Shown: piece by piece, positions 1 to 10,123 of the stretch | Layout of the letters: each line of letters opens with the position of its first letter | How positions within the stretch are numbered: position 1 is the first letter of the stretch | NCBI GenBank assembly: GCA_009731375.1 | Contig: BJOX01000374.1 | Location: 321,101 to 376,963 of the forward strand | Source: Paulinella micropora | Lineage: Eukaryota; Cercozoa; Imbricatea; Euglyphida | Direction: 5' to 3' | Length of the DNA stretch: 55,863 nt | Notes under the pieces: generated by a model | Database searches by the model: none | The model's input: the letters and a program-made list of their open reading frames with translations, nothing else | Told to the model about the DNA's origin: nothing | Position numbers and translations under genes: made by a program

Positions 1-27
1 GGGTGAGGGGGGGGGGGGGGGGGGGGG
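1..27. repeat. Poly-G run at the left end
   Basis: The window opens with an almost pure G tract. A much longer G tract closes it, and internal gaps are also flanked by G or C runs. This fits a scaffold whose assembly stopped at homopolymers; I infer no biological function. Confidence 0.8.
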
Positions 28-202
28 TGTGGTAAAGATGGGGAGTGAAGCGTGTGCATGGATGTGTGTGCTGGTCACAGCGACGACGGTCGCGCGCCTA
101 CGCACCCAACTCAAGGGCTTTCACGGACGCGTGCATGCCGATCGCAGGTCAACTGATAAGCTTAGTCCGCCGCTCCCACCCCCCCAACCTCCCTACACAA
201 AA

Positions 203-236
203 CACAACACACACACACACATACACGCACGCATGC
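203..236. repeat. Short AC/CA-rich microsatellite
   Basis: A run of CA dinucleotides with T and G interruptions. It probably lies in the intron upstream of the exon that begins at 339. Two open frames across 29-419 read through it but show no domain, and the CA run makes them low complexity. Confidence 0.6.
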
Positions 237-338
237 ATTTGCTTTCTGATTATTTTTGCAACGTCTGTCCCTCTGCTTGATGCCGTGTGCTTGTGCGCGT
301 GCGCGTCTTTCATCTTGGCTGGTGCATTATGTGGGCAG

Positions 339-761
339 GGTCGAGGATATTCGGGAGTTTTCGCAAGCGATCCAGCAATCCCTCAAGCAGGTCCTGAGAG
401 CTGCTCAGTTCAGTGTTAGGACTTAGAGCGCTTCCTTCGCAGCCAACTTCGAATGCATGTATAGACGTGCACGTCTTATTACGTACACCTCATGCTGCAT
501 GTTTAGACTTGCATATGTAATTACCTACACCTGGACCATTTTAGGACACATCTCAGCTGCTCTTTTTCACGCTGGTCCTGTCATGTGTGCTAGGGTCTGA
601 GCCCTGAGGACGAGGTGGTGCAAGAATCACTAGCGCTGCTGCAGAGGATACTCTACCAAATGCCGCTCATCGCTGCTGCCACCGACCAGAGACTGCGACG
701 GCAGAGTCAGTCTGCTGTCCACAACAAGAAGATGCGCGACAGTTGGCACTTCGCCCCGTGA
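339..761 (+). CDS. Last two exons of an unrecognised host gene (partial)
   Basis: Two exons join in phase 0. The first (339-414) follows an acceptor at 337-338 after a pyrimidine-containing stretch, reads VEDIREFSQAIQQSLKQ and onward, and ends before GTTAGG at 415. The second (594-761) follows the acceptor TAG at 591-593, begins GLSPEDEVVQES and ends in TGA at 759-761. Both are rich in Leu, Gln, Glu and Ala, as expected of amphipathic helices. No family is recognised. The 5' part lies outside the window. Codon content looks ordinary, unlike the transposons beside it, so this is the best candidate for an original host gene on the left. The matched phase and good junctions are seen directly; that it is expressed is inference. 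Confidence 0.5.
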
Positions 762-1386
762 TAGCTGGACTAGCACTGCTGGAAGACAGAGACTGTCAGC
801 TATTGTGTTTTGTGCTTGGCAAAGACACAAGTCAAGAAGAAGTAATCATCTAGAAGTAATCATCTAGTAATCAGAGGAGTAACAAAAGCAACAACAGATC
901 TTCAGCGATGTAGTGATCAATTGTATTGTAACAGCTCCCTGGGCAACAACCACCAGTCAACCACAGAGTCGGGTATAACGGAGTCGATGTGATGACTCGT
1001 CGCTGAAACTCTCAGCTACAGGCAACGAAGCCACCAGTTATTATTGATAAGGTCATTATTATTAGTAGTAGACTACAGTAGCAAAAGAAATTGTCGACCT
1101 CTCCGATTTTCTACCTACGTCTTGTAAAGCAACAACTGAGTAGCGTCAGTGAGATTACCATGTAAATAGCATATTCTAATTGCATGATCAATAATGTCTG
1201 TTAGACTATTATTATTAATATAACAATCTATGATAATCACGACACTCTATCAGCAGTACTTAACGGTCCGTTGGCACCTTTCTTTATTCAAGCTTAAAGT
1301 TATACGTGTCAAAGAATAGGGCTAGTGGACTGGTCGAATTGGCGTAAACGAAAACAGATATGTGACTCCACTTTCGCCGGTTCTGC
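762..1386. other. Non-coding stretch between host exons and LTR
   Basis: No open frame, tRNA-like or repeat structure was recognised. It probably holds the 3' untranslated region of the preceding gene and then intergenic DNA up to the LTR at 1387. Confidence 0.5.
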
Positions 1387-1629
1387 TGTAATGCCCCCAA
1401 CGATAGCTCGTAAAAAGTCGGTAATACTAATACAACCAAACACAGTCCTCAAGAATGAGAATGATGTCTCGTTATATTAGCTCAGTGAAGCCAAAAAGGG
1501 AAACGGCAACAGACCAGGAATAAAATGGCATCAGGTCCAATCCGGACAAATAATACTGAAAAACAAGCTGGTGCACCTGTCACCAGGAAAAGGTATTTTT
1601 TACCGGCTATCCGGGGGGTGATGCCTACA
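1387..1629 (-). mobile_element. LTR copy A (3' LTR of the minus-strand Ty3/gypsy element)
   Basis: 243 bp. Read on the minus strand it starts TGTAGGCATCACCCCC and ends GGGGGCATTACA, the TG...CA ends of an LTR, with short inverted ends TGTA/TACA. Two other full copies lie at 13484-13720 and 18881-19117. Copy A sits at the 3' side of the minus-strand pol (2473-7659) and is preceded in that direction by a purine tract. The copies differ by a few substitutions and small indels. LTRs of this size are short for the family. I saw no clear target-site duplication. Confidence 0.8.
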
Positions 1630-1632
1630 GTA

Positions 1633-1641
1633 CCCCCTCCC
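1633..1641 (-). promoter_or_regulatory. Polypurine tract
   Basis: On the minus strand GGGAGGGGG lies three bases upstream of LTR copy A, where a plus-strand priming site of an LTR retrotransposon is expected. The position and composition are seen; the function follows from known retroelement biology. Confidence 0.6.
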
Positions 1642-2472
1642 GATTTTATGACGGAAATAGCATTTTCGTCATACACCTTCTGATTTCTTTCTGCAAATAG
1701 TATGCGCTATGGAGTCATGCCACACAGCGCATCGACCCACGGATAGACGCTAAAAGACGATAAATATATCCTCATACTGCACGTCAAAGCGGATTCTCTA
1801 GCCTTTCTTGTAAATTTTGAACTCCTTCCCCTCAATTTCTTTTTCTTTTCTTTTTTTTTTTTTCAGCAGTATGTCAAGAACAAACGTACAATTAATAAAA
1901 AAAATACAAGCAACGTGGTGCTGTAGTAAGATTCCCCCTTTGATCTCCTTCTTCTTATCATTATCATTATTATTATTATTCTTCACAGGGAGATCGAAAG
2001 TACATTGTCTTTTTTATGACATACCCTTGTATAAGGCGGATATCCTATGATATAGTATTAGGGGGCCAGTCCTAATAGCTATATCCGAAGTCGAGGTGTA
2101 TGTACCCGACCCTGCGATATACCGACACAAGTAGAGATTGACCGTGCTCAGGTACGACAGTATATAATCTATCGTAAAAAATAATTTAATGAAAGTTTCA
2201 GAGAACATTTCATTTTCGAGAACATCATCCCAGGACTTGGAAAGGGTCATACCCGGGAACACCATCGCTCAATACACTAGCGATCCCCGTATACGGTGTA
2301 GTATCATCGTCGATCGACCTTTCGCACTCGTATGTTGCGATCGAATGCCAAGTTATATCACTGAGTCTTTTTAATATTCATATTGATAACTGATGATGCA
2401 TGATCAAATCATGATACGCCGTGGGCAATCAATCAGTTTATTTGAGACGCATAAAGAAAAATAGTTTCTTTG
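1642..2472 (-). other. 3' untranslated region of the minus-strand Ty3/gypsy element
   Basis: Sequence between the pol stop and the polypurine tract. It includes T-rich and TTA-repeat stretches around 1840-1985. Short open frames on both strands have biased, low-complexity translations and no recognisable domain, so no gene is called. Confidence 0.5.
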
Positions 2473-5400
2473 TCACTGCCTTCGTCGTCTGGCGCGGATT
2501 TCTTTGCCTGGTGGAGGACCACCAACAAAAGTCAGATCGAACTTTGACTGTTCGAGAATGTCCCAGATCTTATTAGGGATTCCGCCCAACGATAATTCAA
2601 AAGGGACATCAAGCACTCCTCTTGGCAGTGTCTGAATGGTCCACGCAGTGTAATCCTTGTCTCTGGGAGTAATTGTATCATCCCATGTCTCGAGACTTTT
2701 TGCGTCTTTATATACTGGCAGATAATGTCTTGCCTTTGGATCCTCAACCGGGTCCATACTTCTCCAGAACTGGAGTATCGGTTGTACTATCTTTGCGGCT
2801 GATGATATTTTGAGTGTCCGTGTGACACGCATCTGTCGTGGGACCGCCACGACCCGCATCAAGTATAAGTCTGAGAGAGTGTCATCAGCGACATGTTGTT
2901 CCGCTGGTCTCATCAGATAGAAAACATTTTTCACCCATGCGATGGTTGCTATCGCATCGCCTTCCTTCCATCGCTCATGGACAATCTCAACGTTGCCCGC
3001 GTTTGGGTCAGTGTCCGTCCCCTCCTCCTCCTGGTGGACGTCCTTTGATCTCATCGACCTCATCGCCTTCCTCGGTTGGTCGTTGATAAGATCATTCCGC
3101 GCTCTCCTTAGCTGCGCCTCTGTGATCTTCTCCTTCTTTCCGCTATGCTCTCGCGGAGACTTGGACTGAGTCCCCACCGCGCTTATGCGGTCAGTCTTCT
3201 CCTTGCTGTCCACCTCACTCTCCTCCTTCTCAGCTATCGGTGCCCGATAAGCATCGTCTTGGTCTATGCCAGCCTCCTTGTGGATGGGCGGCACCTCTTT
3301 GAAATCATCCTTCATCCGTTTTAACGCCTCCTCAACGGATTCATCTTCCAGTAAGAAGGGATCATACTTAATCAGCCTTCTTACATTCACAATTTGCACC
3401 TTCCCTCTACCCCTGATCTTGTAATTCAGAGGTCCCGTCTGTTCCATAATCTGATAAGGTCCTTTCCAGTGAGTGAACAGCTTAGAGCTGACTCCCTTCG
3501 GGACTTGAGGATGGTACAATAGTACAATATCCCCGACCTGGAACTTGATCTGATCCAAGTGCGCTTGTCGCACCCCTTCAGCATCAGTCTTTCGGCGCTC
3601 CGCCTCTCTATGCGCCCTGACTATTTGTTCCGCCTCCATCTTCACTCTAAGTCTCATCCCAAACAACTCATCCGCATCCGCCCAAGTGTCTTTTGGGTGA
3701 AGGAGCGAAGTCGGGATATCAGGCTCACGCCCATATACTAACTGATATGGCGAGATTGAGCTCTTCGAGCCTCCTAACGCCGTAGAGGGTAGACAGTTCA
3801 TTGCAAACGCAAATGATGGTGCTGCCTCGACCCATGCTCTTTGATTCTCCTTCTTCGTGCAATACATCTTTAGCGAGGCTTTGAGGGGTCTGTGTACCCG
3901 CTCGATTTTCCCATTTGCTCGCGGGTTATAGGCAGTAACATATTGCCATTTCATCCCGTAATACTTAGATAGTTTGTCGATGACCTCGTTATTAAAGTCC
4001 GAGCCTCGATCAGAACATATCTTTCTTGGTACTCCGATCTGTGAGATGATCCTATCGATCAGCGCCTCGGCCGTCGTCTTGCCGGTAACGTCTTTGACAG
4101 GGATGATCCACACATAGTTGGTGGCTCTGTCAATAGCCGTAAGGAGGTATTTGTAACCATCCTTCGATTCTGGGAAAGGTCCCACATGATCAATGTGTAT
4201 AAACTCAAACATCCCCGCATGAAGAGGAAATTCGCCAATCAGGCCGAAATTTGCCTTCAGTGGTGTTTTGTTTATCTTGCACGGGATGCATGCATCCACC
4301 GCCTGATCTATCTCCTCCTTCATCTTCTTCCACCAGAATCGCCTCGCTACGAACATATGAGTTCGTTGTCGACCCGGATGCGCCAAAAGTGGGCAATTGT
4401 GGGCTGCGACAAATATAAATCGTCTCAGACTCTCCGGTACCCAAAGGGTCCATTTGTCCGGCTGTGACGCATAGCGACCGTGAAGGCCCTTGTACCACAG
4501 TAGACCATCTCTCCATCCCATCTCCTTCATCTGATCTTTGATCGCTTTCGTCATCCGTAGCTCATCCGGGTTCTGATATAACTGTATCAGTTCTTTAAAC
4601 TCCGGATCTTGAGCCTGTTGTTGCCTCCATGCGGTAGGCGAGGCTATATGGATAGTACCATCTTCTAGCCGTACCCCGATTCTTTCCGGGTCATCGTCTA
4701 GGTCACTTCTCCGCTCTTGAGGAGGCTCCGCATAAACTTCCTGCGTCTCCTCTTCCTCTCTTATGTTCGCCTTCGCATTCTCATATACCTCATAGGACCA
4801 CTCAGCGTCCTCCTGGGTATGTAGCTCACAACATATCCCGTGATCCGGGCCTTGTGGACTGTACCGTAGACCTGTGCGGTCATATCGGACTCCACTCGCC
4901 ATCTCCATCGCCTCAATGTGGCTGACCTCATACACCTTGTCAGTGGACAAGTCTTCCATCTCCACCGTGGACACCAACGCCGATACTTCTGAGTTAAACT
5001 CTAGCCTAGAGAGGCTATCAGCGACCACATTTCGCTTTCCCGGTAGATGGACCATTGTAAAATCGAAACAAGACAAGAACGCTTGCCACCGCGCCAGCCG
5101 TCCCGTCTGTTCATGATTCATCAACCATAACAGGTTATGATGATCAGTTCTGACAGTAAATTGAGGTCCTCCCCACAAATACTCTCTGAGCCTCTTGAGG
5201 GCCCATACTACCGCCAACGCCTCTCTTTGCCTTGTGCAATAGTTTCTCTCCGCCGCACACAACTTCCTACTAATAAACATGATTGGGCGTAATTTCTTCT
5301 CCTCATCCTCTTGTTGTAATACAGCCCCAATCGCAAACTTAGATGCGTCTGTATCGACTACGAATTGTTTCGTAAAGTCGGGCATCGTTAACACCAGTCC

Positions 5401-7659
5401 TCCGTCTTTCGGGTCTTTGTAAATGAGATCTTTGAGCGCATGAAACGCTTGCAAAGCCTCTTCGTCCCACTTCTCAAAGTCTCCAAAATCTATCATTTTC
5501 TCCACTTTAGCCCGTGTTGCACCCCAATCGGGTATAAACTGGCTATAGTATTGCGCCATCGCAAGGAATGAGTGCAATTCAGTGCGGTTCTTCTGTATCG
5601 GTCGATTCATAATCTCCTCCCTCTTCTCTTTGGATATCGAGACTCGATTATGGAAGATCTCGTACCCTAAGTATGTCACACTCGTCTTGGCAAGTTGACA
5701 CTTCTTTAGATTGCACTTCAGGCCAAAAGCTCCGATGCGCCTGAATATATCGGACAAATGATCGATATGCTCCTCCATTGTGTTAGAGTATACGATAATG
5801 TCATCGATATAGCAAAATGCATATTCTCCCGCCTTCTGTCCCCGCCTTCTCATAAAGCCACCGTCAGACAAATCATCGTACTGACTGCTCAACATCTTCT
5901 GCATCGCCTTCTGGAAAAGTCCTGGGGCTTGCTTGAGGCCCATCGGAAGCACTTTCCATTGGTATATTTCCATACCCACCACAAACGCCGTCAGCCATCT
6001 GGACTTTTCCTCCAGTGGTATCTGCCAGAAGCCATTCTTAAGGTCAATGACCGAATAGAATTTTGCATTCCGCAGTACTCTCCTTCCTTCTTCTAATGTC
6101 GGGAGAGGATTTCTCTCTTCCTCCAGCACCTTGTTAACACGAGCATAGTTAACTGTCAGGCGCCATTCTCCTCCTGGCTTCGGCACTATTCTCGGTTGTG
6201 AGACTATTGAGGATGTTGATCTCTCAATAAAGTCCTCATTGAGCAGCTGTCTTGCTAGCTCCTCCGCTATCTTCGCCTCATGTATACTCAAATTCGCCCT
6301 TCGTGGTGCCGGTGACGGCTCCGCACCCGGTATTTTGTAAATAACCGCAGTGAAATCTTCAGGCTTGACACCACCTGCATGTGGAGGGTCAAAAATTTCC
6401 TTGTTCGCCTCTAATTTGGCTTTTAAAAGCTCCTTCTCCTTCTCCGTGCCTACTCCTTCTTCCAATATTTTCCGCGCCGCCTCTTGAAAATCTTCATCAG
6501 ACATCTGCTTATGCTGCTTGAGGGGTTCTCTGTCCTCCTCCAAGCCTAAGTCCTCTTCCGAGACATCATCTAGGCCCGTCTTTTCATACGTGACCGTGTC
6601 CGGCTCATCATCTTTACCGAGCTCCACCAGCATGTCAATGAGTCTCGCGTATTGCAAAGGAGCTTTACGGGTGTAAAAACCATCAAAGCATGTGAATGCT
6701 TGCGGTATCAATTTCAACTTGTCGAGGTCTCTGAGCTTCCGCTTGTATGCACTGCTCTGCTCACGAGTTCCCATACGACAAGCCACCACTAGCTGTTGCT
6801 TGCGAGAGGGTACCGGTATAGGATGATCAATAAGCCGGTCCCTTATTTCCTGCGCCCATATCGCCTTCTCATTATATGGCAGGATAATAGTATACGGCTT
6901 ATTATTTTCGAATAAAGTCCGTAAGCATTTCTTCACTTCAGACAGTGAACGCGGCCACGTGGGCTCGTCACCCCAGAAATCAGTAATAAAACTTTTAATA
7001 GTTTCTGGTGGAGTATCCGGGATTCGCCCCGTTCTCCTTGGTACAAACGCCTCCCTTTTTTCTTCTCCTACTTTCGCATGGAAACAGTATCCGTTAGTAA
7101 TATGGACATCTGTTCCTACTCCTTCCGCGAATCTCGCCAACGACGGGCTTCTTTGTGCGACACATATAATCTCCTCCTTTCGCTTCTCGATTAAGTCATC
7201 AATAGACTTTTTGTCCCAATGGCATGTCGGAACTGTGACAGTGCACACTTGGGATTCCCAATTGTCGGTCCAGGACAGTTCATCCGGTCTTACGACATGG
7301 GGGTGAACGTACACCTCAAGTGCCTCATGTGCGATGGCCATCTTTTTGTGATCCGTCGCTAGACTCAGCTCATAAGCCTCATAAGAGTCAGTAGCGTTGA
7401 AGGGATCAATATCGTTCTCTTCTCCTCTTTTTACTCCATATATCACTCGCCGTGCGGCGCAATCAATCACAGCCCCCATCGTAGCCAATTGGTCATACGA
7501 TAGTAATATTGACCCGTGGTAACCGGGGACGACATAGAGGTCCATACGGTATACTCGTGCGGATTTCAATTTAAAGGTCAGTGTGATGATTCCCGTGATA
7601 TCCGTCCGGCTGCTCACTCCTTTGAGAGTGCCCGTTGACTTTTTCATATTTCCGTCCAC
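2473..7659 (-). CDS. pol: Ty3/gypsy Pol polyprotein (protease C-terminal half, RT, RNase H, integrase)
   Basis: An intact 1728-codon frame. Domains in order: the C-terminal half of a retropepsin (YVVPGYHGSILL then GAVIDC, near residues 40-65); reverse transcriptase with LPMGLKQAP and the catalytic YIDD near residue 617; RNase H beginning DTDASKFAIG near 766; an integrase zinc region with CIPCK; integrase catalytic residues in HIDHVGPFPE (about 1155), CSDRGSDFN (about 1216) and NGKIERVHR (about 1250); and a GPY/F module, WKGPYQI, near 1400. A charged tail ends RARRRRQ. The order RT-RNase H-integrase defines Ty3/gypsy. The DTG motif of the protease is just upstream in another frame (7659-7673). 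The matching gag is not upstream on this strand, because at about 7700-7735 the sequence switches to plus-strand gag. It is near identical to the plus-strand pol at 10.1-13.1 kb, which indicates recent activity. Confidence 0.9.
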   Translation of the reverse strand: MDGNMKKSTGTLKGVSSRTDITGIITLTFKLKSARVYRMDLYVVPGYHGSILLSYDQLATMGAVIDCAARRVIYGVKRGEENDIDPFNATDSYEAYELSLATDHKKMAIAHEALEVYVHPHVVRPDELSWTDNWESQVCTVTVPTCHWDKKSIDDLIEKRKEEIICVAQRSPSLARFAEGVGTDVHITNGYCFHAKVGEEKREAFVPRRTGRIPDTPPETIKSFITDFWGDEPTWPRSLSEVKKCLRTLFENNKPYTIILPYNEKAIWAQEIRDRLIDHPIPVPSRKQQLVVACRMGTREQSSAYKRKLRDLDKLKLIPQAFTCFDGFYTRKAPLQYARLIDMLVELGKDDEPDTVTYEKTGLDDVSEEDLGLEEDREPLKQHKQMSDEDFQEAARKILEEGVGTEKEKELLKAKLEANKEIFDPPHAGGVKPEDFTAVIYKIPGAEPSPAPRRANLSIHEAKIAEELARQLLNEDFIERSTSSIVSQPRIVPKPGGEWRLTVNYARVNKVLEEERNPLPTLEEGRRVLRNAKFYSVIDLKNGFWQIPLEEKSRWLTAFVVGMEIYQWKVLPMGLKQAPGLFQKAMQKMLSSQYDDLSDGGFMRRRGQKAGEYAFCYIDDIIVYSNTMEEHIDHLSDIFRRIGAFGLKCNLKKCQLAKTSVTYLGYEIFHNRVSISKEKREEIMNRPIQKNRTELHSFLAMAQYYSQFIPDWGATRAKVEKMIDFGDFEKWDEEALQAFHALKDLIYKDPKDGGLVLTMPDFTKQFVVDTDASKFAIGAVLQQEDEEKKLRPIMFISRKLCAAERNYCTRQREALAVVWALKRLREYLWGGPQFTVRTDHHNLLWLMNHEQTGRLARWQAFLSCFDFTMVHLPGKRNVVADSLSRLEFNSEVSALVSTVEMEDLSTDKVYEVSHIEAMEMASGVRYDRTGLRYSPQGPDHGICCELHTQEDAEWSYEVYENAKANIREEEETQEVYAEPPQERRSDLDDDPERIGVRLEDGTIHIASPTAWRQQQAQDPEFKELIQLYQNPDELRMTKAIKDQMKEMGWRDGLLWYKGLHGRYASQPDKWTLWVPESLRRFIFVAAHNCPLLAHPGRQRTHMFVARRFWWKKMKEEIDQAVDACIPCKINKTPLKANFGLIGEFPLHAGMFEFIHIDHVGPFPESKDGYKYLLTAIDRATNYVWIIPVKDVTGKTTAEALIDRIISQIGVPRKICSDRGSDFNNEVIDKLSKYYGMKWQYVTAYNPRANGKIERVHRPLKASLKMYCTKKENQRAWVEAAPSFAFAMNCLPSTALGGSKSSISPYQLVYGREPDIPTSLLHPKDTWADADELFGMRLRVKMEAEQIVRAHREAERRKTDAEGVRQAHLDQIKFQVGDIVLLYHPQVPKGVSSKLFTHWKGPYQIMEQTGPLNYKIRGRGKVQIVNVRRLIKYDPFLLEDESVEEALKRMKDDFKEVPPIHKEAGIDQDDAYRAPIAEKEESEVDSKEKTDRISAVGTQSKSPREHSGKKEKITEAQLRRARNDLINDQPRKAMRSMRSKDVHQEEEGTDTDPNAGNVEIVHERWKEGDAIATIAWVKNVFYLMRPAEQHVADDTLSDLYLMRVVAVPRQMRVTRTLKISSAAKIVQPILQFWRSMDPVEDPKARHYLPVYKDAKSLETWDDTITPRDKDYTAWTIQTLPRGVLDVPFELSLGGIPNKIWDILEQSKFDLTFVGGPPPGKEIRARRRRQ

Positions 7660-7689
7660 CCAGTCCCGGTATCGATTAAAAAACTTCCT

Positions 7690-7762
7690 GCCGACAATAT
7701 TAAAAGTTGGTAATGATACGAGACTTGATTCATAGTGATGGAGAGGAGATCACAGACTGACA
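7690..7762. other. Rearrangement junction: minus-strand pol to plus-strand gag
   Basis: Reading plus: the minus-strand pol sequence ends at ccgacaatatt; about 20 bases resembling plus-strand pol follow (aaaagttggtaatgatacg, compare 10676-10695); then gag begins at gacttgattcatagtgatgg. Eight bases (actgacag) are inserted in gag relative to 14840-14850 and shift the frame. The mirror-image junction is at about 17750-17785. Both lie at the near-palindrome AATATTAATATT of pol and the same point of gag. Confidence 0.65.
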
Positions 7763-10123
7763 GTGGAGGAACAACAGTGGGTGCAAGACCACTATGACCT
7801 CACTAAAAAAGAGTTTGATAACAAGATGGGGGGAGAGAAGGATACCGATGTGTGGATCCCTCAGGATCAAAGAAGAGAGAAAAATCGTGCTAAAAAGGAT
7901 GTCTATATCCTATTATCAAACACAGCACAGCTCCTCGGCAAACTGGTCTCTGATCCAGAAAAGAGAAAGAAGATACAGCCTATCAAGTTTGGGGACACAC
8001 ACACCCACCTTGAATTACTCGATGCTATCTTTGGGGTGTACACTCAAACCCTGATTTGGGAACGTTCATACGGCCCACGATGTGAGGGTTACCTCCAGTA
8101 CACAAACCCAAGAGCAACGGCCAGATTCCTCGCGACTGGTCAGGAGGCAGTCGATGTAACAAAAATGAAGACCAATCTGGGTTCGAAAAACTCGAGTGGC
8201 ATATTTCATTTTTTTACGATGGAAATGAAGGCCTTGGAGGAGGGGAAGGCAGAGATGGAAAAAAGCATTAAGGCAGCAGGAGAAACTCATCCTGTGATTG
8301 ATGAGTTAGAGAAGACCGACAGAGTTCTGACCAAGATCAGACTGTTGATGGGTGCGTTACTGCACAAGGAGGCATGGAAGAGATGGATTCCTACCAAGGA
8401 TCACTCTGTCCTTAAATCACTTAGTAACGCACCACCGGTCGCCAACAAAGCAGGTGTTGACCAATATGTGGAGAAATATAATTTTCTCAGATCTGCTTCT
8501 GAATTGGTGGCCTTTATCACTCATGCTCAAAAGCTGGTGATATCTGAGAAGAAGAAGGCGAAAGAGAATGAGGAGTTCGAGAAGACGATGAGACTGGAAA
8601 GAATGAAAGCAAAAGTGAGTGGTGCAAAGACACACCCTCCGACATATTTGACCCCACCAGCTCCTGCCCCACCAGCCCCTGCACCCTCGGGCTCAACTAC
8701 GGTGGTGGTCACAAACACGGAGAAGAAGGACAGACAGAACATCATAAATGCCTTCAAGGGGAAGAAAGGAGGAGTGGCAAGTCTCATGCTATATGCCAAG
8801 ACGAGCTCAGACAAAGACTCTGATGCTTCGCTTTTGAGCAAGCTCAAAGAGATCAATGCCTGCATGAAGGCTTTTCCTTGCGACGAAACGCAGGAATACG
8901 AGGCCCTTGTTACTGTTTTTGACCAATCTCTAGTCTCGGAGGGATTTGATCTGACACAGTACAAGTTTTTGAGAAAGAAGGAGGAGATTAAGAGAAACAA
9001 TGCAACAGGCCTAGACGCTCAGTGTGAACTGGCGGTGGCCACACTCATTTCATATTTTCAATCTCATGGATACCAGCATCTCTGCACTGGTACTCTCATA
9101 GGATTTGAAATCTTTGAGACAGTGGCGATGAGTTTGAGGAGTGCTGTTGGCTTGGCGGCGACCCTTACGGAGGTAGTTTCCTCCTATGGGCTATTCTATG
9201 GCCGCAAGTCGATCATCCTCTATTTCTTTTCGGCGTTACACACAGTTAACCCGAGTAAGCTTACTCAGCTCATACAACAATGCTCGACGTTTAGCTCAGT
9301 GAAGTCCAAGAACTTCCTCGAGACACACGTGTTCGAAAATACGGTTCAAAGCGTTGCTCCGTCAGCACTGTTTCAAGAAGTGATGAGTGCATGCTCAAAC
9401 ATGGACTCGCTCACGGAGGCACATACGGCACAGGCAGGCGGTGTACCTGTTGGCGCACAAGCCACGTACACAAACAGAGTTGCCGGTTGGAAGAGACAGA
9501 GAGAGCCAGACCTGAAGACCGCATGTTGGAGGTGGTTCGCGGGCTTGCAGTGTAAGGCACAGATGGAGAACAGAGACTGCTCTTTCAATCATGATAGGCA
9601 GAACCCAACAGCAAGGGCAAATTTTCTGAGCAGGACGGAAGGCAAGGAACCGGGCCTTTTCAATATGCTTCAGATTGCCGCTGTGAACGAAGGTTGGTAT
9701 GCCAATATGTGTGATGATGAGGAGTTACGAGAGGCAATCATTACCTACATGAAGAGGATGAAGGAGAAGAAGGAGGAAAGGGAGAGACAAAAGAACTTAA
9801 AGGCCTCTCAAAGAGGACGAGAAGGAGGAGCAGGAGCAGGAGGACGAGGAGGAGGAGGAGGAGGAGGAGGAGGAGGAACATGGAGAGGAGCCTCGAGGTG
9901 GCAGGGAACCCCTCAGAGAGGAAGAGGAGGAGGTCGGGGATATACCCCTTATGGAGGGAGAGCTGTTCGAGCTCCAGCCCCCCCACCCAGAGGAGGAGGA
10001 GGCTCGTGGGCAAGCTCCAACCCAAATTTCGGTCGAGCTCAGGCCTACAACACTGCCTCGGAGACCGATACGTCATCCTACCCGGACACTACTCAAGGTA
10101 ATCGTTTCGAGGTGGTGGAATGA
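7735..10123 (+). CDS. gag: Gag-like protein, 5'-truncated copy
   Basis: Open from a GTG at 7763 (VEEQQW) to TGA at 10121-10123, 786 codons, nearly identical to the full gag at 14507-17203. The first roughly 105 residues are missing and an 8-bp insertion shifts the frame before 7763, so this copy is probably not translated from its own start. It carries a zinc-finger motif near 9525-9595 with the pattern C-x8-C-x8-C-x3-H, instead of the usual CCHC knuckle, and a C-terminal Gly/Arg-rich (RGG-like) tail at about 9810-9975. The order fits a nucleocapsid role in RNA binding. The pol frame follows in the same frame after the stop. Confidence 0.8.
10121..10123 (+). promoter_or_regulatory. Candidate gag-pol readthrough stop (UGA CUG)
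   Basis: gag ends GTG GAA TGA CTG GAG, and pol continues in the same frame without another stop for almost 3 kb. The identical arrangement is at 17201-17203. A shared single in-frame stop between gag and pol suggests stop-codon readthrough to make Gag-Pol. UGA followed by C is a leaky context in other systems. Readthrough itself is inferred. Confidence 0.55.

Noticed and set aside
8527-9000. A 157-codon minus-strand frame opposite gag (also at 15604-16077)
   Set aside because: It is a shadow of the gag frame with reversed codon bias and is repeated only because gag is.
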